64,000 bases of DNA from Novosphingobium rosa NBRC 15208 (GTDB taxonomy: Bacteria > Pseudomonadota > Alphaproteobacteria > Sphingomonadales > Sphingomonadaceae): NCBI RefSeq assembly GCF_001598555.1, contig NZ_BCZE01000039.1, positions 17,499 through 81,498 of the forward strand. The letters run 5' to 3'. Each line of letters begins with the position of its first letter. Within the stretch, counting starts at the first letter, position 1. Below are positions 1-7,608 of the stretch, piece after piece. The translations under genes and the position numbers were made by a program. The notes under the pieces are model-generated. The model saw only the letters and a list, made by a program, of their open reading frames with translations, was not told the DNA's origin and made no database searches.

Positions 1-29
1 ACTGATCCCGCCGCTCTGGTTGGAAGAAC

Positions 30-64
30 ACCCCGCTGGCCGGTTGGCTGGCGGGGTTTTCTTT
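30..64 (+). terminator. Rho-independent terminator of an upstream gene
   Basis: ACCCCGC (30-36) pairs with GCGGGGT (51-57) and is followed by a T-rich tract (57-65). It probably ends a plus-strand gene lying left of the window; only the last bases of that gene could be present. Positions 1-358 hold this hairpin and repeat copy 1, with no gene I can support. Confidence 0.7.
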
Positions 65-85
65 TGGGTTTCGGGAAGGGGAAAA

Positions 86-273
86 GCGAGGGCCATCGCC
101 CTCGCGCTCCCTTTAATGTCCGCCTTGCGCCAGGGGTTCGGCCTTGCGTCCGGTTTGCCGCGCCGCAGGCAAGGATCAAAGCCTGCGGCGCGGCGATGCT
201 GGCGCAAGGCTTCAGACATCGCTGTCCTCTCGCCGGGAGACGTAAAGGGAGCGCGAGGGCGATGGCCCTCGCA
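86..273 (+). repeat. Interspersed palindromic element, copy 1
   Basis: About 188 bp. The first 30 bases (86-115) and the last 30 (244-273) are a perfect inverted repeat, and each end is itself a hairpin (GCGAGGG, short loop, CCCTCGC, then GCTCCC). Inside, GCCGCGCCGCAGGC and GCCTGCGGCGCGGC form an inner inverted repeat. The GGGTTCGGCC arm is on the left, defined here as plus orientation. It is the only copy with fully matched ends, so it is the best reference copy. Confidence 0.85.
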
Positions 274-358
274 TCTTTCTATCCTTCTGCCTTGCCCCTT
301 AACCTTCTTCCACCCGAATCCTTGCGCCCAACCCCGAATCCCCCCACAATGGCAGACT

Positions 359-901
359 ATGAACCGCGCACGTCGATCAAATGACTGGGGCTTTCCGCGC
401 TGGCGGGGCTATGAGGCTGGGCGCGAGGCGGCGCAGATCCGCCTGTGCGACCGTGCGGGCTGCACAGAGCCCGGCAATTGCCCGGCCCCCAAGTCGCCCA
501 ACAATCCGGACCGCTGGTATTTCTGCCAGCAGCATGCTGCCGAGTACAATTCGGGCTGGGACTATTTCGCCGGTCTGGACGCCGAAGAGGCCGCCAGCCG
601 CGAGCATGCCGAGCAGCAGACTCACAGCGGCTATCGTGAGAGCGCCTATTACGGCTGGGCCGGATCGGGCGATGGTACGCGCAGCCGCGATGAGCTGAAG
701 GCGCTGGAGGTGCTGGGGCTGGACCCTGACGCCGATTTCGAGGCGGTGCGCAAGGCGTGGCGGACCAAGGCCAAGGCCGTGCATCCCGATGTGCGCCCCA
801 ACGATGCCGAGGCGGCCAAGGCCTTCATGGGCCTTCAGGCGGCCTATGAGGTGCTGCGCGTCGCTGAGGAGCAGCGCAGCTGGAAGGGCGCCGGGGTGTG
901 A
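359..901 (+). CDS. J-domain protein with N-terminal Cys-rich motif
   Basis: A 180-residue protein. The C-terminal third (about residues 110-175) is a J domain: helices flank the HPD tripeptide in KAVHPDVRPND, so it should stimulate the ATPase of a DnaK-type Hsp70. The N-terminal part has CDRAGCTEPGNC followed by WYFCQQH, four cysteines and a histidine spaced like a small zinc site. It lacks the G/F linker and four-repeat zinc domain of true DnaJ, so it is a specialised co-chaperone. The reading frame is open upstream to position 20, but that part is repeat copy 1, so I start at the ATG at 359. Its stop overlaps the next small gene by four bases. Confidence 0.8.
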   Translation: MNRARRSNDWGFPRWRGYEAGREAAQIRLCDRAGCTEPGNCPAPKSPNNPDRWYFCQQHAAEYNSGWDYFAGLDAEEAASREHAEQQTHSGYRESAYYGWAGSGDGTRSRDELKALEVLGLDPDADFEAVRKAWRTKAKAVHPDVRPNDAEAAKAFMGLQAAYEVLRVAEEQRSWKGAGV

Positions 902-1053
902 GGCGCTCCATCGCCATCCATGCGATGGCGATGGCTTTGGTGGTTGCGCCGGTTGCGCATGCCGATAGCGAAGCGTCGGCGTCGCCCGAAGAAACCTTCG
1001 TTTATGAAAATGAGGCGCTGGGGCTGGGCGATCTGCTTCAGCCCAGGGGATAG
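898..1053 (+). CDS. Small exported peptide (51 aa), unknown function
   Basis: A GTG start overlaps the TGA stop of the J-domain gene (GTGA, four bases), typical of translational coupling. The predicted 51 residues begin with two arginines, then a hydrophobic stretch (AMAMALVVAPVAHA) that looks like a signal peptide with an Ala-X-Ala type cleavage site, then an acidic mature part of about 27 residues (DSEASASPEETFVYENEALG). No known family is recognised. The coupling and the signal-like start argue that it is real; its shortness and lack of a recognised relative argue for caution. Confidence 0.4.
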   Translation: MRRSIAIHAMAMALVVAPVAHADSEASASPEETFVYENEALGLGDLLQPRG

Positions 1054-1090
1054 GGCGTGGCAGCAACGCAGCCTGCCCGATGCCAACAAA

Positions 1091-1126
1091 AAGGCGCCGC
1101 ATCCCTACGGGGAGCGGCGCCTCTTC
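1091..1126 (-). terminator. Terminator of infC
   Basis: AGGCGCCGC (1092-1100) pairs perfectly with GCGGCGCCT (1114-1122). Read on the minus strand the hairpin is followed by a run of five T, so it ends infC transcription about 75 bases after the stop codon. It may also act on the plus strand behind the 898-1053 peptide. Confidence 0.8.
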
Positions 1127-1196
1127 GTAGACTTGAACCGTCTGCCGGATTGGCCGGAGACGGCCGCAGGCGGAACGAGGTTCCTGTCTTATACGC

Positions 1197-1739
1197 TTAT
1201 TTCGGCGAAACCACCATCAGCATCTGGCGGCCTTCCATGCGCGGATAGGCCTCCACCTTGGCGATCTCGGCGATGTCTTCCTGCACGCGGCGCAGCAGGT
1301 TCATGCCCAGCTGCTGGTGCGAAAGCTCACGACCGCGGAAACGCAGCGTCACCTTGACCTTGTCGCCTTCCTCGATGAAGCGATGCATCGCCTTCATCTT
1401 GGTTTCGTAGTCATGGTCATCGATGTTGGGACGCATCTTGATCTCTTTGATCTCCTGCGTCTTTTGCGTCTTGCGGGCGAGATTCGCCTTCTTCTGCGCC
1501 TCGTAGCGGAACTTGCCGACATCAAGGAACTTGCAGACCGGCGGATCGGCGTTGGGCGACACTTCGACCAGGTCGAGCCCGACCTCGAAGGCCTGCGCAA
1601 TCGCGTCGCGGGTGTTCAGCACGCCAAGGTTTTCACCTTCGCCGTCGATCACGCGCACCTTGGGCGACTGGATAAATTCGTTAAAGCGTGGCCCGCTTTT
1701 AACGGGGGGCGCCATACTGCGCCGGGGTGGGGGAGCTAT
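1197..1739 (-). CDS. infC: Translation initiation factor IF-3, AUA start
   Basis: IF-3 binds the 30S subunit and proofreads initiator tRNA and start codon. The sequence shows the N domain (GPRFNEFIQSPKVRVI, with ARDAI-type helices), the lysine-rich linker and the C domain (KEIKMRPNIDDHDYE, VKVTLRFRGRELSH). The first ATG, at 1715, has no Shine-Dalgarno sequence. An ATA at 1739 lies six bases after GGAGAG (1751-1746) and gives 180 residues, the length of E. coli IF-3. Non-canonical AUU starts are the known basis of infC self-regulation, so ATA is inferred as the true start. rpmI and rplT do not follow; infC is monocistronic here and ends at a terminator. Confidence 0.85.
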   Translation of the reverse strand: MAPPPRRSMAPPVKSGPRFNEFIQSPKVRVIDGEGENLGVLNTRDAIAQAFEVGLDLVEVSPNADPPVCKFLDVGKFRYEAQKKANLARKTQKTQEIKEIKMRPNIDDHDYETKMKAMHRFIEEGDKVKVTLRFRGRELSHQQLGMNLLRRVQEDIAEIAKVEAYPRMEGRQMLMVVSPK

Positions 1740-1846
1740 AGTCTTCTCTCCTGTGGTAGCCGATACAAGAACGGGCGACACCAGAGCGCACCCCCGTCCG
1801 GGCCGAACACAAAGTGTCGAAGCCGTATCGGGAGTGCGCTCTGGTG
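1740..1846 (-). promoter_or_regulatory. Structured infC leader with possible pseudoknot
   Basis: A perfect 13-bp inverted repeat, CACCAGAGCGCAC at 1779-1791 and its complement at 1834-1846, forms a long hairpin in the infC mRNA. It extends by four more pairs past one mismatch. GTATCGG (1825-1831), inside the hairpin, is complementary to CCGATAC (1760-1766), which lies outside it and nine bases before the Shine-Dalgarno sequence. Pairing of both would be a pseudoknot beside the ribosome binding site. A ribosomal protein or IF-3 itself could be the ligand; that is inference. Confidence 0.55.
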
Positions 1847-1913
1847 CCGCGCGAACCTGCATGCTCTTTAAAGCGATTCCTGCAGGCGGCAAAGCGATAT
1901 TTTCCGCTTATCG

Positions 1914-1939
1914 GCCCTGAAAATCGGGTTTTTCAGGGC
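1914..1939 (-). terminator. Hairpin at the 3' end of pdeM
   Basis: GCCCTGAAAA (1914-1923) and TTTTCAGGGC (1930-1939) are a perfect 10-bp inverted repeat with a 6-base loop. It overlaps the pdeM stop codon. There is no clean T tract afterwards, so termination strength is uncertain. Confidence 0.45.
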
Positions 1940-2652
1940 AGGGGAAAGCGCAACACCTTGCCGCTGGCCGTCACCAGCGCTTCCAGCTTGCGTTCGGGCG
2001 CCAGAGCCTCGCGGATCGGCGGGGCAGCGGCGTCCAAACCGCCGGTCAGCGTGCCATGGGCGGGCAGGATCATGCGGTTGCCTGCAACCACGGCGCAGGG
2101 GCGGGAGATCATCCGCCCCTGCAGCCGTAAACGCAGCTTCGGATGAAAATGGCCTGAGAGTTCAGGGCCTTGCGTGCCGGGCTGGGCGATATGGCGCAGG
2201 GCGATGCCGCGCACGGTCAGCTCTTCGGCCACGGTGCCGGGCAGGGGACTGTCCGCCAGTCCCTCATCGTGATTGCCGGTGATCCACAGGATCTCGGCCT
2301 GGCGCGCCAAAGCCGCCAGCAGATCCGCCGCCCCCGATTCGAGCCGCACCGGCCCCTGCGAGTCGTGGAAGCTGTCGCCCAGCGCATAGATCCGCCGCGC
2401 GCCGGTTGCGGCCTGCGCGGCGCTCAGGCGCTCCAGCGTTTCGCGGCTGTCGTAAGGGGGCAGGAACTGGCCATGCTGGGCATACCAGCTGGCCTTTTCC
2501 AGATGGAGGTCCGCCACCACCAGCGCCTGCTCCTGCGCCCACCACAGCGCGCGGCAGGGCGACAGCCGCCACTCGCTCCCGGCAAAGGCGAAAGGCGCGC
2601 CGAAGTCGCTCGCATCGCAGGCAGCATCGGAGGGAACAGAAGGGGAAAGCAT
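1933..2652 (-). CDS. pdeM: PdeM-type metallophosphoesterase (DNA damage response nuclease family)
   Basis: A 239-residue calcineurin-like phosphoesterase. Metal-binding motifs appear in order: DLHLEKAS (about residue 48), GDSFHDSQ (about 93), GNHDEG (about 126) and SGHFHPK (about 165). This spacing and length match the ligase-associated PdeM family, usually coded beside an LHR helicase and an ATP-dependent DNA ligase. Neither is next to it here, so the link to a repair pathway comes from family knowledge only. It is transcribed divergently from hemF with 79 bp between the start codons. Confidence 0.8.
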   Translation of the reverse strand: MLSPSVPSDAACDASDFGAPFAFAGSEWRLSPCRALWWAQEQALVVADLHLEKASWYAQHGQFLPPYDSRETLERLSAAQAATGARRIYALGDSFHDSQGPVRLESGAADLLAALARQAEILWITGNHDEGLADSPLPGTVAEELTVRGIALRHIAQPGTQGPELSGHFHPKLRLRLQGRMISRPCAVVAGNRMILPAHGTLTGGLDAAAPPIREALAPERKLEALVTASGKVLRFPLP

Positions 2653-2731
2653 GGCTCACCCTTGCCGCGCGGCGCGGGGGATGGCAAGCGACTGTCGCCG
2701 AGTTGAAACACGATGCCCATGGGATAGAACG

Positions 2732-3595
2732 ATGACCGACTGGACCGCCCACACGCAACAGGCCCGCGCCTGGTTTGAAAGCCTGCGCGACGCGATCTGC
2801 GGCGCCTTCGAGGCGATCGAGCACGAGGCCGGATCGGACGCCTCTTTCGAGTACACCCCATGGCAACGCGCCGCTCACCACGATGAAGATGGCGACACCG
2901 GCGGCGGCGTGCGCGGCCTGATGAAGGGCAAAATCTTCGAGAAAGTGGGGGTGAACGTCTCCACCGTCCACGGCACCTTCTCGCCCAACTTTGCCTCCAG
3001 CATCAATGGCGCCAGTGTCGATCAGCCCGGCTTCACCGCCACCGGCATCAGCCTTGTCGCCCATATGGCCAACCCGCATGTGCCCGCCGTTCATATGAAC
3101 ACGCGCTTCCTCACCACCACCAAGGCATGGTTCGGCGGCGGCGCGGATCTTAACCCCCCCATCCCCTATGAGGACGACACGCAAGCCTTCCACGAGGCCT
3201 TCAAATCCGCTTGCGATGCCCATGAACCTGGTGACTACGACCGCTTCAAGGCCTGGGCCGACGACTATTTCTACATCCCCCATCGCGGCGTGCATCGCGG
3301 CGTGGGCGGGATTTTCTACGATCACCTCGATTGCGCCGATCAGGTGGCATGGGACGCCAACTTCGCCTTCACCAAGGCCGTGGGGGAGACCTTCCTTGAT
3401 ATTTTCCCGCAGATCGTGCGGCGGCGCATGGCGGCAGCCTACACGCCCGCCGAGAAACAGACTCAGCTGGAATGGCGCGGTCGCTATGCGGAGTTCAATC
3501 TAGTTTACGACCGGGGCACGACCTTCGGCCTGAAAACCGGCGGGAATGTCGAGGCGATCCTGATGAGCCTGCCGCCTGAAGCCGCCTGGAGCTGA
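2732..3595 (+). CDS. hemF: Oxygen-dependent coproporphyrinogen III oxidase
   Basis: Converts coproporphyrinogen III to protoporphyrinogen IX with O2 in haem synthesis. The 287 residues carry the family signatures: GGGVRGLMKGKIFEKVGVN near the start, HMNTRF (about 125), the WFGGGADLNP stretch, YFYIPHRGVHRGVGGIFYD and the C-terminal EFNLVYDRGTTFGLKTGG. The ATG at 2732 is preferred over upstream ATGs because family members begin close to this TDW-like start. It indicates an aerobic lifestyle. Repeat copy 2 begins 18 bp after its stop. Confidence 0.95.
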   Translation: MTDWTAHTQQARAWFESLRDAICGAFEAIEHEAGSDASFEYTPWQRAAHHDEDGDTGGGVRGLMKGKIFEKVGVNVSTVHGTFSPNFASSINGASVDQPGFTATGISLVAHMANPHVPAVHMNTRFLTTTKAWFGGGADLNPPIPYEDDTQAFHEAFKSACDAHEPGDYDRFKAWADDYFYIPHRGVHRGVGGIFYDHLDCADQVAWDANFAFTKAVGETFLDIFPQIVRRRMAAAYTPAEKQTQLEWRGRYAEFNLVYDRGTTFGLKTGGNVEAILMSLPPEAAWS

Positions 3596-3612
3596 AGAAG
3601 GTAAAGAGGACA

Positions 3613-3857
3613 TGCGAGGGTCATAACCCTCGCGCCCCCTTTACTGTCTGCCTCAGCGCCTCGGGTTCGGCCTTGCGCCCGGTTTGCCGCGCCGCAGGCA
3701 GGGATAACAAGCCTGCGGCGCGGCAAGGTGGCGCAGGTGGAGAGGCGGGGCGCTACAATTCGGCGCCACGCCCCATCGTCGGGAGACGGCATGGGAGCGC
3801 GAGGGAGCGTTTTTGTTGGTCGCATGTCTCAAGAGACATGCTCCGGGCCCCTCGCAT
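3613..3857 (+). repeat. Interspersed palindromic element, copy 2 (expanded right loop)
   Basis: Left end hairpin GCGAGGG-TCATAA-CCCTCGC at 3614-3633, and the inner GCCGCAGGC/GCCTGCGGC inverted repeat at about 3690-3724. The right hairpin arms (GCGAGGG at 3798-3804 and CCCTCGC at 3849-3855) are separated by about 44 bases instead of 4-9. The extra sequence holds a perfect 9-bp palindrome, GCATGTCTC-AA-GAGACATGC (3822-3841). The element lies between hemF and guaB, both plus strand. Confidence 0.8.
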
Positions 3858-4009
3858 TTCCTCTTTAATCCCTGGCTCAAACCCCTTGTCACCAAACTGC
3901 CGCAAAAAGCCCTCTGGCGCTTTGGCATTTGCTTGATTACATGGGCCGCCACGAATCGACACGGGCTTGCAGCCCCATGCAGGCCCCACGCAAAGCGGGA
4001 CAACGCATA

Positions 4010-5476
4010 GTGGCTAGCATCGACATCGCCCTCGGCCTTACTTTCGACGACGTGCTGCTGCGTCCGGCGGAATCGGACATCGTGCCGTCCATGGCCGACA
4101 CGCGCACCTTCCTTACCAAGGGCATCGCGCTCAACATTCCGGTGCTCTCCGCCGCCATGGACACCGTGACCGAGGCCGATATGGCCATCGTCATGGCGCA
4201 GCTGGGCGGCATTGGCGTGCTGCACCGCAATCTCACCATCGAGGAGCAGGCCGCCGCCGTTCGCGCCGTGAAGCGCTTCGAGAGCGGCATGGTCGTCAAC
4301 CCCATCACCATCGCGCCCGACGCCACGCTGGGCGAGGCGCAGGCGCTGATGAACGCTCACAAGATCAACGGCGTCCCCGTGGTCGAGGGCAGCGGCAAGC
4401 TGGTCGGCATCCTGACCCACCGCGACGTGCGTTTTGCCGACAACATCGCCCAGCCCGTGCGCGAGCTGATGACGCATGAGAACCTCGCCACCGTGCGCGC
4501 CGGCGTCTCGCAGGAGGAAGCCCGCCGCCTGCTCCATGCCCGCCGCATCGAGAAGCTGCTGGTGGTGGACGATGCCTATAAGTGCGTCGGCCTCATCACC
4601 GTGAAGGACATCGAGAAGGCGGTGAACTACCCCAGCGCCACCAAGGATGCCGCCGGCCGCCTGCGCGTTGCCGCCGCCACGACCGTGGGCGACAAGGGCT
4701 TCGCCCGCACCGAGGCGCTGCTCGATGCCGAGTGCGACGTGGTCATCATCGACACCGCCCACGGCCATAACCGCGACGTGGCCCGCGCTGTCGAGCGCGT
4801 GAAGAAGATGAACCCCAACGCTCAGGTCATCGCCGGCAACGTCGCGACCGCCGAGGCCACCAAGGCGCTGATCGGCGCGGGTGCCGATGGCGTGAAGGTG
4901 GGCATCGGGCCGGGCTCGATCTGCACCACGCGCATCGTGGCGGGCGTGGGCGTGCCCCAGCTGACCGCCATCATGGAAAGCGCCGAGGAAGCCAGCAAGC
5001 ACGGCGTGCCCGTGATCGGCGACGGCGGCCTGCGCACCAGCGGTGACGCGGCCAAGGCTCTGGCCGCTGGCGCCAGCTCGATCATGGTCGGCTCGCTGCT
5101 GGCGGGCACCGAGGAAGCGCCGGGCGAGACCTTCATCTATCAGGGCCGCGCCTATAAGGCCTATCGCGGCATGGGCTCGGTGGGCGCGATGGCGCGCGGC
5201 TCGGCCGACCGTTACTTCCAGCAGGACATCAAGGACCAGATGAAGCTGGTCCCCGAGGGCATCGAGGGTCAGGTGCCCTACAAGGGCCCCGCCAAGGATG
5301 TGGTCCACCAGCTGGTTGGCGGCGTGAAGGCGGCGATGGGCTATACGGGTTCGGCGACGATCGAGGATCTGCGCACGAAGTCGAAGTTCATCCAGATCAC
5401 CAATGCGGGCCTGAAGGAAAGCCACGTTCACGACGTGACGATCACCCGCGAGGCGCCGAATTACCCGACGCGGTAA
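4010..5476 (+). CDS. guaB: Inosine-5'-monophosphate dehydrogenase
   Basis: NAD-dependent oxidation of IMP to XMP, the first committed step to GMP. The 488 residues show the TIM-barrel start (GLTFDDVLLRPAESDIVPS), two CBS domains (about residues 95-210), the catalytic loop GIGPGSICTTRIV with the nucleophilic cysteine, and the flap region GMGSVGAMARGSADRYFQ. I start at the GTG at 4010, which gives the usual family N terminus (ASIDIALGLTFDD); 27 more upstream codons are open but not family-like. The stretch 3858-4009 is an upstream region without a gene. Repeat copy 3 follows the stop by 19 bp. Confidence 0.95.
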   Translation: MASIDIALGLTFDDVLLRPAESDIVPSMADTRTFLTKGIALNIPVLSAAMDTVTEADMAIVMAQLGGIGVLHRNLTIEEQAAAVRAVKRFESGMVVNPITIAPDATLGEAQALMNAHKINGVPVVEGSGKLVGILTHRDVRFADNIAQPVRELMTHENLATVRAGVSQEEARRLLHARRIEKLLVVDDAYKCVGLITVKDIEKAVNYPSATKDAAGRLRVAAATTVGDKGFARTEALLDAECDVVIIDTAHGHNRDVARAVERVKKMNPNAQVIAGNVATAEATKALIGAGADGVKVGIGPGSICTTRIVAGVGVPQLTAIMESAEEASKHGVPVIGDGGLRTSGDAAKALAAGASSIMVGSLLAGTEEAPGETFIYQGRAYKAYRGMGSVGAMARGSADRYFQQDIKDQMKLVPEGIEGQVPYKGPAKDVVHQLVGGVKAAMGYTGSATIEDLRTKSKFIQITNAGLKESHVHDVTITREAPNYPTR

Positions 5477-5495
5477 GAAGGTTTGAAGGGGTAGG

Positions 5496-5705
5496 TGCGA
5501 GGGGATTATCCCCTCGCGCTCCCATTATTTGTCTGCGTCGCGCATCGGGTTCGGCCTTGCTGAAGGTCGCGGCGCCGCAGGCAGGAATCTATAGGCTGCG
5601 GCGCGGTAAGGTGGCGCAGGTGGAGAGGCGGGGCGCTGCGTTGCGGAGCCACTGCCGTTTCGCCGGAAGACGTTCCGGGTGCGCGAGGGTGTAACACCCT
5701 CGCAT
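5496..5705 (+). repeat. Interspersed palindromic element, copy 3
   Basis: About 210 bp in plus orientation, between guaB and the RsmB-type gene. The left hairpin loop is GGATTATCC and the right is TGTAACA, so the two ends are not copies of each other. The inner inverted repeat is GCGCCGCAG with CTGCGGCGC. The right end stops 35 bp before the next start codon. Confidence 0.85.
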
Positions 5706-5739
5706 TTTCTTTTTCTCCTTATCTGGTAACATCTTCAAC

Positions 5740-6918
5740 ATGACCCCTGCTGCCCGCGTCCAAGCCGCCATTGAGATTCTCGACGCGGTGATTGCCGCGG
5801 CGAAGGCGGGTGGCGCTCCGGCGGACAGGGTGTTCAGCGAGTGGTTTCGCACCCGCCGCTTTGCCGGATCGAAGGACCGGCGCGCGGTGCGGGATCTGGT
5901 CTACAACGCCATTCGCGCCTGCGGGCCGATCCCCGAAAGTGGGCGCGCAGCGATGTTGAAGCTGGTTCAGGCCAACGAAGCGCTGGCCAGCCTGTTCGAT
6001 GGCGGGCGGCATGCGCCCGAGCCCATCGATCCGGCAGAACCTGTGGCGCAGGGCGGCGTGGCTCCGGCGTGGCTGGAGCGGGCTCTGGAAAGCAGCGGGG
6101 TTTCCGGGGAGGAGGCGCTGGCGCTGCTGGACCGGGCGCCGCTCGATGTGCGGGTCAATGCGTTGAAGGCGGAGCGCGACGGGCTGGTGCTGCCGGTGGA
6201 GGGCGAGCCTCTGCCCGCGCGCTATGGGCTGCGCTTTCCCGCCAACACGCCGGTCGAAAGCTGGGAGGCTTACGAACAGGGGCTGGTCGAGGTGCAGGAT
6301 GGCGGCTCCCAGCTGACCTGCGAGGCGGTGGCGGCGCTGCCGGGCGAAACCGTGGTGGATTTGTGCGCCGGGGCGGGGGGCAAGACTCTGGCGCTGGCGG
6401 CGAGCATGGCCGGTAAAGGTCGGCTGGTGGCCTGCGATGTCGATCGCGCGCGGTTGCAGCGTCTGGCGCCGAGGGCCGAGCGCGCCGGGGCTCCGCTGAT
6501 CGAGACCTTGCTGATGAACCCCAACCGTGAGGCAGAGGCGCTGGCCGATCTGGCGGGCACGGCGGATGCGGTGCTGATCGATGCGCCGTGCAGCGGCACC
6601 GGCACATGGCGGCGCAATCCCGAGGCGCGCTGGCGGCTTTCCGAAAAGGAACTGGCCCGCGTGACGGGCATTCAGAGCCGTTTGCTGGATATTGCCGCCA
6701 CGCTGGTGAAGCCGGGCGGGCGGATCATTTTCGTGACCTGCTCGCTGCTGGATGCGGAAGGAGCGGATCAGGTGCAGGCTTTTCTGAAGCGCGATTCGCG
6801 CTGGCAGGCCGAAGCTTTGGATCTGGGCGCTGGCCAGCCGCACGGGGCAGGCGTCAGGATGACGCCCGCGCGCGACGGCACGGACGGATTTTTCGTCGCG
6901 CGCCTTAAACGCGTGTGA
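5740..6918 (+). CDS. rsmB: RsmB/NOP2-family RNA (cytosine-5)-methyltransferase
   Basis: SAM-dependent m5C methyltransferase, by family likely modifying 16S rRNA at C967. Of 392 residues, about 1-140 form an NusB-like RNA-binding domain and the rest the Rossmann methyltransferase: VVDLCAGAGGKTLALA (SAM loop), IDAPCSGTGTWRRNPE (motif IV cysteine), VTCSLLDAEG (motif VI catalytic cysteine) and the terminal GTDGFFVARL. The substrate site is inferred from the family, since related enzymes differ. It runs in the same direction as guaB and the TPR gene, separated from guaB by repeat copy 3. Confidence 0.85.
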   Translation: MTPAARVQAAIEILDAVIAAAKAGGAPADRVFSEWFRTRRFAGSKDRRAVRDLVYNAIRACGPIPESGRAAMLKLVQANEALASLFDGGRHAPEPIDPAEPVAQGGVAPAWLERALESSGVSGEEALALLDRAPLDVRVNALKAERDGLVLPVEGEPLPARYGLRFPANTPVESWEAYEQGLVEVQDGGSQLTCEAVAALPGETVVDLCAGAGGKTLALAASMAGKGRLVACDVDRARLQRLAPRAERAGAPLIETLLMNPNREAEALADLAGTADAVLIDAPCSGTGTWRRNPEARWRLSEKELARVTGIQSRLLDIAATLVKPGGRIIFVTCSLLDAEGADQVQAFLKRDSRWQAEALDLGAGQPHGAGVRMTPARDGTDGFFVARLKRV

Positions 6919-6992
6919 TAGCATCGGGTTCCATGTCGGAGACGATGTCCATACACAGGCGTGAAAGCCCCAGTACGTTCAAGGAAAAAGTC

Positions 6993-7532
6993 ATGCGTTA
7001 TGCCCCGGTTGCGCTGGTCCTCTCGGCCCTTGCCGCTCTGACGGCCAGTGCAGGACAAAGCGCCACGCCCGAGGTGCTCGATCCGCGCGCCGCCGCGCTG
7101 GAGGCTCAGGGCAAGATGGCTCTGGCCGCTGGCGATCTGGACCGGGCGACCGACGGTTTCGAAGCCGCGCTGGCGATTTCGCCGGGCAGCGCGGTGCTGG
7201 TGATGGATCTGGCCGATGTGGCGCGCCATCAGGCGATGCCGGGCAAGGCGCTGCATTATTACCGCGCGGTGCTGGCGCGCGATCCGGCCAACCTGGATGC
7301 TCTGGCCGGTGAAGGTCAGGCGCTGGCGCAGAAGGGGGCCTTCGACAAGGCCAAGCGCAATCTGGCCCGGCTTGAGGCGATCTGCGGCGATGGCTGCCCG
7401 CCCGCGCGCAATCTGGCCTCTGCGCTGACGGCGGCGCAGGCTTCGCAGGCTCAGGCGCAGGTCACGCCGGCTGTGGCCCATGTGGTCAGCGCCGATCCGG
7501 CGGCTGGCGCGGCGAGTGTCGTGAAGAACTGA
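6993..7532 (+). CDS. Exported tetratricopeptide repeat protein
   Basis: 179 residues. A signal peptide (RYAPVALVLSALAALTASAG) is followed by two to three TPR-like helical pairs (LEAQGKMALAAGDLDRATDGFEAAL and VARHQAMPGKALHYYRAVLARDPANLDALAGEGQALAQKG, read as adjoining segments) and an Ala/Val-rich tail. TPR proteins are scaffolds for protein contacts; here probably in the periplasm. The start at 6993 is set by AAGGA a few bases upstream. No partner can be named from context. Confidence 0.7.
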   Translation: MRYAPVALVLSALAALTASAGQSATPEVLDPRAAALEAQGKMALAAGDLDRATDGFEAALAISPGSAVLVMDLADVARHQAMPGKALHYYRAVLARDPANLDALAGEGQALAQKGAFDKAKRNLARLEAICGDGCPPARNLASALTAAQASQAQAQVTPAVAHVVSADPAAGAASVVKN

Positions 7533-7551
7533 TCGGGCCTGCACAGAAAAC

Positions 7552-7593
7552 ACAAAAAAGCCGGGGCAGCCATCAGGCGCCCCGGCTTTTTTC
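7552..7593. terminator. Bidirectional terminator between the TPR gene and rppH
   Basis: A run of A, then GCCGGGGC (7560-7567), an 11-base loop, GCCCCGGC (7579-7586) and a run of six T. It works in both directions and separates two convergent genes. Confidence 0.9.
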
Positions 7594-7608
7594 ATACATC
7601 CGGCGCGA

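Noticed and set aside
20..358. N-terminal extension of the J-domain protein by 113 codons
   Set aside because: The extension lies in repeat copy 1 and a terminator; the Cys-rich/J-domain protein starts naturally at 359.
3653..5431. A 592-codon minus-strand open frame opposite guaB
   Set aside because: Low-complexity His/Asp/Ala/Gly/Arg composition typical of antisense frames in GC-rich genes; guaB on the other strand has all family motifs.
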